64,000 nt of DNA from Flavonifractor sp. An10 (GTDB lineage: Bacteria > Bacillota > Clostridia > Oscillospirales > Oscillospiraceae): NCBI RefSeq assembly GCF_002161215.1, contig NZ_NFMB01000002.1, forward strand, positions 434,001 through 498,000, written 5' to 3'. Positions 8,104 to 14,598 of the stretch are shown piece after piece (within the stretch, counting starts at the first letter, position 1; each line of letters starts with the position of its first letter). The translations under genes were made by a program, and so were the position numbers. Below the pieces are notes generated by a model. The model ran no database searches, was not told where the DNA came from, and was given only the letters and a program-made list of their open reading frames with translations.

Positions 8104-8312
8104 AGGGATTCCTCCTCGTCCATGAGCTGCTCCTGGACCTCTTTGGGCAGGTCGTTCCATAAAATGTCGTATGTAAAATCCCGAATCTCCGGGTAACACT
8201 CCCGCGCAGTCTTTTCCGCCGTTTCCCGATCCAGGTAGTGCATCTCTTGGTGGAAAAACCAGTTGAGCTTTTCCATCAGCCGATAGAGGCGGATCTGTTC
8301 TTCTTGGGTCAT
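8100..8312 (-). CDS. Small helical protein, immunity-array member
   Basis: This 70-residue, acidic, almost wholly helical protein starts MTQEEQIRLYRLMEKLNWFFHQ and ends KEVQEQLMDEEESL. An AAGGAG site precedes ATG 8312. It overlaps the next gene by four bases. Its size and coupling suggest that it forms a complex with the 131-residue neighbour, which is inference. I do not recognise a named family. Confidence 0.55.
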   Translation of the reverse strand: MTQEEQIRLYRLMEKLNWFFHQEMHYLDRETAEKTARECYPEIRDFTYDILWNDLPKEVQEQLMDEEESL

Positions 8313-8325
8313 GGGATCGCTCCTT

Positions 8326-8559
8326 TTATTGCAATTTCAGCACGAATCCCCAGATGCTCACCACGATCAGAAGGACACCCAGCAGGAAGAAGATCACCCG
8401 CCGGGAGCCGCGTCCATAGCGGTGAGAATCCGGCTTGCCGGTAGGGTCGCAGAGCCAGTTCCAGTTGCGGATTGCTCCAATCAAAATCACGACCCCAATG
8501 ATCACTGAGGCAATATACCAATGCTCCTGTAAAAAAGCCGTGATCTGCTCGCTGTTCAT
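8326..8559 (-). CDS. Imm17-like two-transmembrane immunity protein
   Basis: This 77-residue membrane protein has two hydrophobic segments at about residues 14-30 and 55-73. Between them is a polar loop containing NWNWLCDPTGKPDSHRYGRGSRR. Imm17 proteins share this plan: two helices, a W-rich turn after helix 1, and a basic patch before helix 2. They guard the membrane against imported toxins. GAGGAAA lies just upstream of ATG 8559. It stands 13 bases before the 70-residue gene. The assignment is by pattern, not by search. Confidence 0.55.
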   Translation of the reverse strand: MNSEQITAFLQEHWYIASVIIGVVILIGAIRNWNWLCDPTGKPDSHRYGRGSRRVIFFLLGVLLIVVSIWGFVLKLQ

Positions 8560-8577
8560 TTAGGTTTCCTCCTCTGC

Positions 8578-9420
8578 TTATCCCTGTATATCAGCGTCAA
8601 CGGGGCCTTTTTTCAGTGTTCCATCCACAGTGATCACATGGCCCCAGAACATATCGTCGTCTTCATACCAGGCGGTAAAACGGCCGCCGGGAGATACTGT
8701 AAACTCGGTGAGGAAGATGCGCCGGGCAAACTCATCCTCGGTGATGGGGTCTTTCTCCGGGTCCCTGTCGGTCTGGTCATTGTCCGCCAGCCACTCGTTG
8801 GCCTGAGCGGTGAGCTTTTGGGCAGCCATCGCTCGAAGGGACTTGTCCCAGACTTCCTGATCTGCCACCAGTTTCTTCATCACATTGGTGACACGGGTCC
8901 AGGACGCTTTCTTTTCAATCTCCACATCCAACGAGATCCGGACTTCTTTTCCCATCCACTTACAGGTCCCCTCGAATATGCTCATCTCACGATCCAGCGT
9001 GAGGGTCCCCAGCACTTCGTCCTCCAGAAGAATCGGCTTTGTGTACTCCGCCCAGATATCCTCCAGTGCTGGACAGGGTACGCCTTCCTCCAGTACCTCC
9101 GTGACATACCACTGAGGTTCGTAGAGGGCATCACCTTTCCAGCCGCGGGCTTTGATCCGGTAGATCTGGCCCTTGGTAAACCGCTTGGAATAGTCGCCGG
9201 CATCCCGTTCCTTGTCCGTCAGCGGCCAGCTCAGGTAGCATCGACCGGAGATCGCCTGTCCGGTCTGGACATCCGCCATGGCGAGGGCATGGGTATGCGC
9301 CGCCCAGTAGGTATCCAGAAAGGTTTTGTCCGCGCTGACACCGTCCTGAATCAGTACCAGTTTTTCCTCATCTTCTGGGGCGTACAGGGCAACAAAATCC
9401 TTGACCGTTCTCTTTTTCAT
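8578..9420 (-). CDS. DUF2262-family protein, copy 2
   Basis: This 280-residue paralogue of the protein at 1952-2791 has the family motifs well kept: VLGTLTLDREMSIFEGTCKW near residue 140 and SPGGRFTAWYEDDDMFWGH near 250. The last of these matches the canonical DUF2262 ending (GHxI, then GTLKKG). Start 9420 has AAGGAG seven bases upstream, which rules out the longer ATG at 9438 that overlaps the site. The presence of two diverged copies in one array fits acquisition of separate specificities rather than tandem duplication, since unrelated genes lie between them. Confidence 0.7.
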   Translation of the reverse strand: MKKRTVKDFVALYAPEDEEKLVLIQDGVSADKTFLDTYWAAHTHALAMADVQTGQAISGRCYLSWPLTDKERDAGDYSKRFTKGQIYRIKARGWKGDALYEPQWYVTEVLEEGVPCPALEDIWAEYTKPILLEDEVLGTLTLDREMSIFEGTCKWMGKEVRISLDVEIEKKASWTRVTNVMKKLVADQEVWDKSLRAMAAQKLTAQANEWLADNDQTDRDPEKDPITEDEFARRIFLTEFTVSPGGRFTAWYEDDDMFWGHVITVDGTLKKGPVDADIQG

Positions 9421-9430
9421 GGCGTTCTCC

Positions 9431-10813
9431 TTACGCAAATACTTGCTGGTATTTCTCTTTCAGTTCCTTCGGCGCCGACTTGATAACCTTGCTGCCGCCG
9501 TTTTCAGAGGCTGTGCCCCAGATGGCCCAGAGCACATCACGCCACAGGTAGGCCAGCGCCCTTTTGTCATTGCCGGATTCTTCCGGCAGGTAATATTCCA
9601 GATGCCCTTTGATCTCCAGCAGAGCATCCAGGCTCTCCTCATTGGCGATCAGGGTGCGGAACTCCTTTGCGGGCTTCAGATTCTGCATGGACTGGACACC
9701 GTGGACCAGCACCGGCAGGGACTGGGCGGTAAAGCCATATTTTTTGAAAAATGCGTGGATGAACTTTTCTTGGAGCGAAGAGTGCTCATCGTCACAGCGG
9801 TCCAGGTAGTCGCACACCAGCCCCCACCACTTCGGCCCCTCCAGCCCCAGGGCAAACACCGCAAAGGTGCCGGGCAGGGCGCAGATCTCATCGGAGAGGT
9901 TTTGGTACCACTCATCCTCCCGCATGGCAAGCCGGGCATAATTCTCCATCCGCACATGGAGGCGGGGGTACCGCACCGCGCAGGCAAACAGCTGGTTGAC
10001 ACCCTTCTTGGGCAGACCAGGGATGGGCAGGTAGATTTTCTCCGGCCCGCGGAACTCGATGGAGTAGCTGCGGGGGAACTCCGGCTGCTCCAGCACCTCC
10101 ACCAGATAGCTCAGCGCCTCGTCGCAACACCCCTCGGTGCAGTCCCTGGCGGTGATGCGGATGGTGGCAAAGGCATCGTTGGCCGAGGCAGTCAGGTGCT
10201 TCGTTTTCCGCTTTTGAATGTTAGGCGGCAGTTTGCCGGTGCCGCTGGTTTTCAGCTCCTTCACCATGTCGGGGCGGAGCTGGGAAACCAGGCCGAGGAT
10301 ATGCTCGGTGGTGAGGTACTCAAAACTCAGCCCATACACGGTATAACAGACTGCCACATAGCAGGCAAAGCGCAGCAGCCCTTCGTCTATATCCTCTGGG
10401 CGCAGTTCCGGCCACACAGCACAGGGAGGAAAGGGCGAAAAGTAATCCTCCTTCTCTCCGACCTCAAAATATCGCTCCTGTACCTGCTTTTCGATGTACT
10501 GCCGCAGTGTGTGATCGATCTCCTTCCAGCCCGCCAGCCGCCGCAGGGCATCGCAGAATATAACAACTTCCTCATAGGGAAATCCCTTCAAAGGCAGTTT
10601 GGACAGATACCGATCCAACAGCTGGCTGGGAAGAAAGGGTGTCCCGTTGTGATTTCGCACCACAGTCGGGTAGGCGGAGTGATTTTCACGGGCGGTGCCG
10701 TTCAGTACATCCTGAATGCAGAGATCCGCCTCCGCCAGCACCTCCGGGGAAGTATCCGGCTTATGGATCAGATAGTAGCGGTCATGCACGCCGTCACGCT
10801 TAGGCAAACTCAT
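9431..10813 (-). CDS. Large hypothetical protein, immunity-array member (possibly DUF6138)
   Basis: This 460-residue protein has no signal or transmembrane segment. The N-terminal part contains VLNGTARENHSAYPTVVRNHNGTPFLP. The middle is helical, with a repeated HEAT-like look (EGLLRFACYVAVCYTVYGLSFEYLT), and the C-terminus contains YLPEESGNDKRALAYLWRDVLWAIWG. I associate this architecture with DUF6138, but from memory only. A GAGAGGAG site precedes ATG 10813. It lies 11 bases before the DUF2262 copy 2 gene and is co-directional. Confidence 0.5.
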   Translation of the reverse strand: MSLPKRDGVHDRYYLIHKPDTSPEVLAEADLCIQDVLNGTARENHSAYPTVVRNHNGTPFLPSQLLDRYLSKLPLKGFPYEEVVIFCDALRRLAGWKEIDHTLRQYIEKQVQERYFEVGEKEDYFSPFPPCAVWPELRPEDIDEGLLRFACYVAVCYTVYGLSFEYLTTEHILGLVSQLRPDMVKELKTSGTGKLPPNIQKRKTKHLTASANDAFATIRITARDCTEGCCDEALSYLVEVLEQPEFPRSYSIEFRGPEKIYLPIPGLPKKGVNQLFACAVRYPRLHVRMENYARLAMREDEWYQNLSDEICALPGTFAVFALGLEGPKWWGLVCDYLDRCDDEHSSLQEKFIHAFFKKYGFTAQSLPVLVHGVQSMQNLKPAKEFRTLIANEESLDALLEIKGHLEYYLPEESGNDKRALAYLWRDVLWAIWGTASENGGSKVIKSAPKELKEKYQQVFA

Positions 10814-10827
10814 GGTAAGGTCTCCTC

Positions 10828-11943
10828 TCAGGTCTGCTGGTGCTGCATGGATACGATGTGGCAGTCTGGGCAGAACTCCACATAGAGCGTGCCCTCCGCA
10901 CAGTCAAACACCGTATCCCACTGGATCTGGGCCAGATATTTCATGGGCTTGCCGCAGTGGGGGCAGGTCGTATATTCCGCGTCCTGTACCCAGTTGGCAA
11001 AGCCACCCACCGTATTCACATCCTGGCAGGCCGCACCGTAAAACAGGGGCACCGGCGTCTTGCCCAGCACAAAGGGATTTTCGGTAAGGGCCTTGTAGTC
11101 CTCGGGCCGGACATAGCAATCCGCCTTCTCCGCTCCGTCAAAGAGTTCGGAGGGAAAGACCTCCACGCCGCCGTCCAGGGTAAAGCGGTTAAAGGCGGGG
11201 CCTTTTAGAAATCCCACGCAGCTGGGGCAGCAGGTGGCAGTCAGGATACCGTCCAGCCCCAGGAACCGGAGCCGCTCATCCCGGCCATCCAGCACCAGCA
11301 TGTCCACCATGCGTCCGCCGCAGTGAGGGCAGGTGTCCTCCCGCGCGCGGCCAATGCGGACGGGAGATTTTTCGCCAGCGGTTCCCTTGACCATAGGATA
11401 GCAGGTGTCAAAGTTGAGTTGGATTCTCTGGCCCTCCTTGTTGAAGGTCCAGCCGCCGATCTGCGCATAGCTGGATGGGTCCACATAGAGGCCCTTGCGC
11501 CAGGGCCGGGGATTTCGCTCCAGCTCCAGCAGGGTCTCCATTGCCTTGCCATCTCCCTGCATAGCAAGGCAGCTCATCAGGTTGGATGCCTCGCTGGAAT
11601 ATTCCGCGGACAACAGCGCGTGAATCAGACCATCCCGCACATCGGCGGGAGCGTGATAATAGATCTCACAGGGCCAGAACACCGCTGCGGCCAGTGCCGC
11701 CCGCTGGATCTCTGGAGCGATGGCATTATGGTAACCAAGCAGCTGCCAGAAGTCGGCGAACTCCGGGTCATCCATATCAGCCAGCCTCTGGATGTTCTGA
11801 ATCAGGTTTCTCTGCTTTTCTGTGATTTGTTCCGGTGTCCAGGCAAGAGCAGCCTTCCGCTCCTGTTCCGATTTGCATTTCCAGCACAATCCCTCATAGC
11901 CCAAGGGTGTCCCACAGCCAGGGCAGGTGTATTTCAGGCTCAT
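10828..11943 (-). CDS. Zinc-ribbon protein with YwqG/DUF1963-like domain
   Basis: This 371-residue protein opens with a CPGCGTPLGYEGLCWKC zinc ribbon at residues 9-25. It has two further CPHCG ribbons near residues 200 and 335. The final part (GGFANWVQDAEYTTCPHCGKPMKYLAQIQ) follows the YwqG/DUF1963 pattern, in which a GG-W-Q motif leads into a metal ribbon and a QI strand. DUF1963 proteins occur in immunity clusters. AAAGGAG precedes ATG 11943. It is the first full-length gene of the long array, close to the probable promoter at 12201-12229. Confidence 0.65.
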   Translation of the reverse strand: MSLKYTCPGCGTPLGYEGLCWKCKSEQERKAALAWTPEQITEKQRNLIQNIQRLADMDDPEFADFWQLLGYHNAIAPEIQRAALAAAVFWPCEIYYHAPADVRDGLIHALLSAEYSSEASNLMSCLAMQGDGKAMETLLELERNPRPWRKGLYVDPSSYAQIGGWTFNKEGQRIQLNFDTCYPMVKGTAGEKSPVRIGRAREDTCPHCGGRMVDMLVLDGRDERLRFLGLDGILTATCCPSCVGFLKGPAFNRFTLDGGVEVFPSELFDGAEKADCYVRPEDYKALTENPFVLGKTPVPLFYGAACQDVNTVGGFANWVQDAEYTTCPHCGKPMKYLAQIQWDTVFDCAEGTLYVEFCPDCHIVSMQHQQT

Positions 11944-11946
11944 ATT

Positions 11947-12135
11947 CTATGACTCCTTTCCAAAGATAGAAAAAACGCCCTGCGACACCCTGTCATATGA
12001 ACAGGCTGACGCAAGACGTGAAAAGGCCGCGAGAGAGGAGCCACATCTACTGCCAGATGTGGTTTCCTCCACAGACAAGATAATTTCCTCGTATATCAAA
12101 GATGCAGTGATTAACTGTTCTGGTTTTTCTTTCAT
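11947..12135 (-). CDS. Small open frame in the array leader, doubtful
   Basis: This 62-codon frame (MKEKPEQLITASLIYEEIILS at its start) follows a GAGG and ends four bases before the YwqG-like gene. It lies directly downstream of a good minus-strand promoter, so the RNA is probably made. A hairpin (CCACATCT, six-base loop, AGATGTGG) lies inside it at 12041-12062. It may therefore be a leader peptide or untranslated leader rather than a working protein. No family is recognised. Confidence 0.25.
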   Translation of the reverse strand: MKEKPEQLITASLIYEEIILSVEETTSGSRCGSSLAAFSRLASACSYDRVSQGVFSIFGKES

Positions 12136-12200
12136 CGCATAACCTCATGATTCGTAATCATGCCCAAATACACGACCTGATAAGGGCACAATTTGAATAA

Positions 12201-12229
12201 ATTATATCATATCGCTAAGCATTCTGAAA
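12201..12229 (-). promoter_or_regulatory. Probable promoter of the immunity array
   Basis: On the minus strand, TTTCAG (12229-12224) is separated by 17 bases from a perfect TATAAT (12206-12201). It points left into the 17-gene array and lies in the only sizeable gap upstream of it. Confidence 0.5.
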
Positions 12230-12329
12230 GATGTATTTATGGCGGAGTGACAAATTTACGCTTTGTTTACCGGGATGTCTTAATCTAAAAACTTCCTTTA
12301 GTTATAATTTGTTAATCCACTCTCTATGT

Positions 12330-12361
12330 ATTAGCGTTTCTGTATCAATGTGCCGCTAATC
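12330..12361. promoter_or_regulatory. Inverted-repeat operator before first XRE gene
   Basis: ATTAGCG (12330-12336) and CGCTAAT (12354-12360) form a perfect 7-bp inverted repeat about 17 bases apart. It lies between a TATAAT at 12302-12307 and the XRE gene at 12409. The same TTAGC/GCTAA core reappears before the SLOG gene, so it is probably the binding site of one of the XRE proteins. Confidence 0.5.
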
Positions 12362-12408
12362 CTTATACTAAATTGTATCAACACAGAAAGGAGCAGCGGA
12401 CTTTCGAG

Positions 12409-12741
12409 ATGATTGATAGACGGATTGGAGAGCGAATCAAGCGGCGCCGCGAAGAGCTGGGATTAACACAGGAGCAATTTGCGGAGCAGCTGGGCTTGAC
12501 CACAAATTACATTTCAACCATTGAGCGGGGTGCATCGTTTCCGCGATATGAGAAGTTAGTCGCCATTATCAATGGTCTGGAAACATCTGCAGACGCGATC
12601 TTCTGCGATGTCATTAAGCATACTACCGAATACCGGGCAACATGGCTTTCAGAAAAGATTGCGGAACTTCCCCCAGAAGAGCAGCAGCGGATTTTGGAAA
12701 TCATTGAATTATTAATTGCTCAGGCCAAGAAAAAGAAATAG
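12409..12741 (+). CDS. XRE-family transcriptional regulator 1
   Basis: This 110-residue regulator has an N-terminal helix-turn-helix at about residues 5-60 (RIGERIKRRREELGLTQEQFAEQLGLTTNYISTIERG). Its C-terminal helix (LPPEEQQRILEIIELLIAQAKKKK) probably dimerises. It would bind DNA as a repressor of its own or neighbouring promoters. ATG 12409 is preferred to the longer frame from 12373, because the AAGGAG at about 12390 lies inside that longer frame. The spacing to 12409 is somewhat long. A hairpin terminator follows directly. Confidence 0.8.
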   Translation: MIDRRIGERIKRRREELGLTQEQFAEQLGLTTNYISTIERGASFPRYEKLVAIINGLETSADAIFCDVIKHTTEYRATWLSEKIAELPPEEQQRILEIIELLIAQAKKKK

Positions 12742-12747
12742 CATCGA

Positions 12748-12792
12748 ACACAAAGGCGGCAAATGATGATTTGCGGCCTTTGTTATTTTTTT
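12748..12792 (+). terminator. Rho-independent terminator after XRE 1
   Basis: A stem with ACAAAGGC and GGCAAAT on one side and ATTTGC and GGCCTTTGT on the other closes a GATG loop and is followed by a T run (TTATTTTTTT). It ends the first XRE transcript. Confidence 0.75.
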
Positions 12793-12823
12793 AGTGCAGT
12801 TCTCTCGTTGTATGCTATACTAT

Positions 12824-12854
12824 GGATTAGCATTATATATCATGCTGCTAATCC
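12824..12854. promoter_or_regulatory. Inverted-repeat operator before SLOG gene
   Basis: GGATTAGC (12824-12831) and GCTAATCC (12847-12854) form a perfect 8-bp inverted repeat with a 15-base spacer. It lies just downstream of a TATACT at about 12815 and directly upstream of the SLOG gene's ribosome site. A protein bound here would block transcription. The core matches the operator at 12330-12361. Confidence 0.6.
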
Positions 12855-12875
12855 ATATATATGGAGGAGAGTACA

Positions 12876-13436
12876 ATGTTTGAGAAGATACTGCCATTCA
12901 CCAGGAAGAGACATGTTGTTGGATTAAAATGTGCATTTACAGGACATAGACCACAAAACCTTCCATTCCGTTTCGATGAGACAGATGAACGGTGTTTGCG
13001 CTTAAAAGCAGAACTCCGTAAACTCATCGTGCAGATGATTGAACAGAAAAATGTCACACACTTTATTTCGGGCATGGCTCTTGGAATTGATACATACGCT
13101 GCTGAGATGGTGTTGGACCTAAAGACTGATTTTCCGTTCATTACTCTTGAATGTGCGCTTCCGTGTGAAACCCAGGCTGCAAAGTGGTCCGAGCGTTACC
13201 GAAATAGATATTTTAAAATCGTAGAGCAGTGTGATAAGGAGACGCTGCTTCAAACACACTATACACCTGACTGTATGCAAAAAAGAAATCGCTACATGGT
13301 TGAGCATGCCGATTTTGTCTTAGCGGTTTGGGACGGAAGCCCTGGTGGTACTGGCATGACAGTAAACTATGCGCATTTTCTAAATAAGGTGGTATGGACA
13401 TTGAATCCAAATACTTTTTCAATCTGTTTTGAATAG
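12876..13436 (+). CDS. SLOG-fold protein, YpsA/DUF1273-like
   Basis: This 186-residue protein has the SLOG (Rossmann-like nucleotide-binding) signature: AFTGHRPQNLPF at about residue 20, then THFISGMALGIDTYAAEMVL near 70 with the GxAxGxDxxAAE pattern. The C-terminal VLAVWDGSPGGTGMTVNYA forms the ligand-facing loop. SLOG proteins bind nucleotides or nucleotide-derived ligands, and some act in stress or phage response. ATG 12876 has GGAGGAGAG upstream, and the earlier ATG at 12861 is part of that ribosome site. Two XRE regulators flank it and an operator covers its promoter. Confidence 0.75.
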   Translation: MFEKILPFTRKRHVVGLKCAFTGHRPQNLPFRFDETDERCLRLKAELRKLIVQMIEQKNVTHFISGMALGIDTYAAEMVLDLKTDFPFITLECALPCETQAAKWSERYRNRYFKIVEQCDKETLLQTHYTPDCMQKRNRYMVEHADFVLAVWDGSPGGTGMTVNYAHFLNKVVWTLNPNTFSICFE

Positions 13437-13491
13437 CTTAAAGATTTGCTATATCGAAGTATATTTATTATTATATTATTTTTTTGCAAAC

Positions 13492-13514
13492 AATCAACTC
13501 TAATAGCGTTGATT
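13492..13514. promoter_or_regulatory. Inverted-repeat operator before second XRE gene
   Basis: AATCAAC (13492-13498) and GTTGATT (13508-13514) form a perfect 7-bp inverted repeat with a nine-base spacer containing TAATAGC. It lies in the AT-rich gap upstream of the second XRE gene and is a plausible autoregulatory site. Its half-site differs from the operators at 12330 and 12824. Confidence 0.45.
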
Positions 13515-13595
13515 AAATCCAAATAGATGGTGTATTGTTTTTCCGGCTCAACTTATACTATCAGTGATACTGCAATGCTTATAGGAGGTATCACG

Positions 13596-13928
13596 ATGGG
13601 ACTTGAGTCCATTGGAAAAAACATACGAAAGTTCCGTCATCATCGAGGACTGCGCCAAGAGGATCTGGCAGAGATTACCGGATTGAGTACAAATTATATT
13701 GGAGCGGTTGAACGAGGGGAAAAGATACCAGCTCTCGAAACATTCATAGATATCTGCAATGCTCTGTCTGTCACTTCAGATATGGTTCTGTGCGATGTGC
13801 TTCATGAAGGTTATCGGATCAAGGTTTCCAAACTGGAAGAACAGATGGAAAACGTATCTGTCGAAGATCGAAAGAAGATTATTGACGTTGTTGAGGTCTT
13901 GCTCAAACAATCGAACTATGTTGTTTAA
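13596..13928 (+). CDS. XRE-family transcriptional regulator 2
   Basis: This 110-residue regulator has a helix-turn-helix at about residues 5-60 (IGKNIRKFRHHRGLRQEDLAEITGLSTNYIGAVERGEK) and a C-terminal dimerisation helix (SVEDRKKIIDVVEVLLKQS). It has the same size and plan as the XRE protein at 12409, so the two are probably distant paralogues that cross-regulate. AGGAGG lies eight bases before ATG 13596, which sets the start; the frame extends upstream without a site. It is probably a repressor of the small SLOG operon, an inference from adjacency. Confidence 0.8.
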   Translation: MGLESIGKNIRKFRHHRGLRQEDLAEITGLSTNYIGAVERGEKIPALETFIDICNALSVTSDMVLCDVLHEGYRIKVSKLEEQMENVSVEDRKKIIDVVEVLLKQSNYVV

Positions 13929-13965
13929 AGGGACAGCGGTAGACTAACCGCTGTCCCTTTAAACT
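13927..13965 (+). terminator. Terminator after XRE 2
   Basis: AAAGGGACAGCGGT (13927-13940) pairs with ACCGCTGTCCCTTT (13947-13960). The hairpin is nearly symmetrical, with A and T runs on both sides, so it may stop transcription from either side. Confidence 0.75.
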
Positions 13966-14001
13966 GTTTTTGACCATACTTATAGATACAAGGATCTTAT
14001 A

Positions 14002-14202
14002 CTATTTTGCGGGCGGGAAGCGGTGGGGTTCAGCCACACACTGGTACAGTACAGCACCGCATTTCCGACAGATGAGATACTTCAAACGGTTACCAAGCAT
14101 TCCATGAAACTTGAAGGTTACCAGAGCCTCACCGTGCTGCCAGCCCTCACCGATATCTTCGGATCCACAGTACTGACACTTTGTAACAGGCAGTTGTGCC
14201 AT
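14002..14202 (-). CDS. Small zinc-ribbon protein of ICEs
   Basis: This 66-residue protein has two CxxC pairs, CQYCG at residues 9-13 and CRKCG near 46, forming a zinc ribbon. Similar small proteins in Clostridial conjugative elements are often mislabelled as transcription factor TFIIIB; their role is unknown. GGAAGGAG precedes ATG 14202. It is the last gene of the transfer region on this strand, and its 3' end faces the XRE 2 terminator. Confidence 0.65.
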   Translation of the reverse strand: MAQLPVTKCQYCGSEDIGEGWQHGEALVTFKFHGMLGNRLKYLICRKCGAVLYQCVAEPHRFPPAK

Positions 14203-14330
14203 GGCTTATTCTCCTTCCTGTGCTTATTATAGTTCCGCAAACATATGATACCGGAAAAAGCGTCTGAAGTCGAGAGAAATAGACATTTTAAATTGAATGC
14301 GAGCTGGGTGAATAGGGTAGAAGAGGCTGC

Positions 14331-14591
14331 TCATATGATTAATGAATACAGGTTAGATGTATTTCCGCCGTTTTCTCTGAACCTGGCCCGCTTCTCAATT
14401 TTCCCCCGCTGGATCAGTTCCCTCATTGCCCGCTTGATCGAGGAACGGGAAAGACACAATTCTTTGGCAATGGTGTTAATAGCGTACCAGCTTTCACCCT
14501 TCTTGTTGGCTCGGTCATGGAGATAAAGCAACACCATTTTTGCTTTACTGCTCAGTTCGGGGTCACCATAGATTTCATTGAAGTAACTCAT
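14331..14591 (-). CDS. Winged-helix/HTH ICE regulator
   Basis: This 86-residue protein begins MSYFNEIYGDPELSSKAKMVLLYL and carries a helix-turn-helix at about residues 35-65 (AINTIAKELCLSRSSIKRAMRELIQ), like the winged-helix domains of small ICE and replication regulators. ATG 14591 lies eight bases past the VirD4 stop with AAGGGA upstream. The longer frame overlapping VirD4 is not supported. It probably regulates transfer or replication genes, which is inferred from the fold and position. Confidence 0.65.
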   Translation of the reverse strand: MSYFNEIYGDPELSSKAKMVLLYLHDRANKKGESWYAINTIAKELCLSRSSIKRAMRELIQRGKIEKRARFRENGGNTSNLYSLII

Positions 14592-14598
14592 CGTTTCA

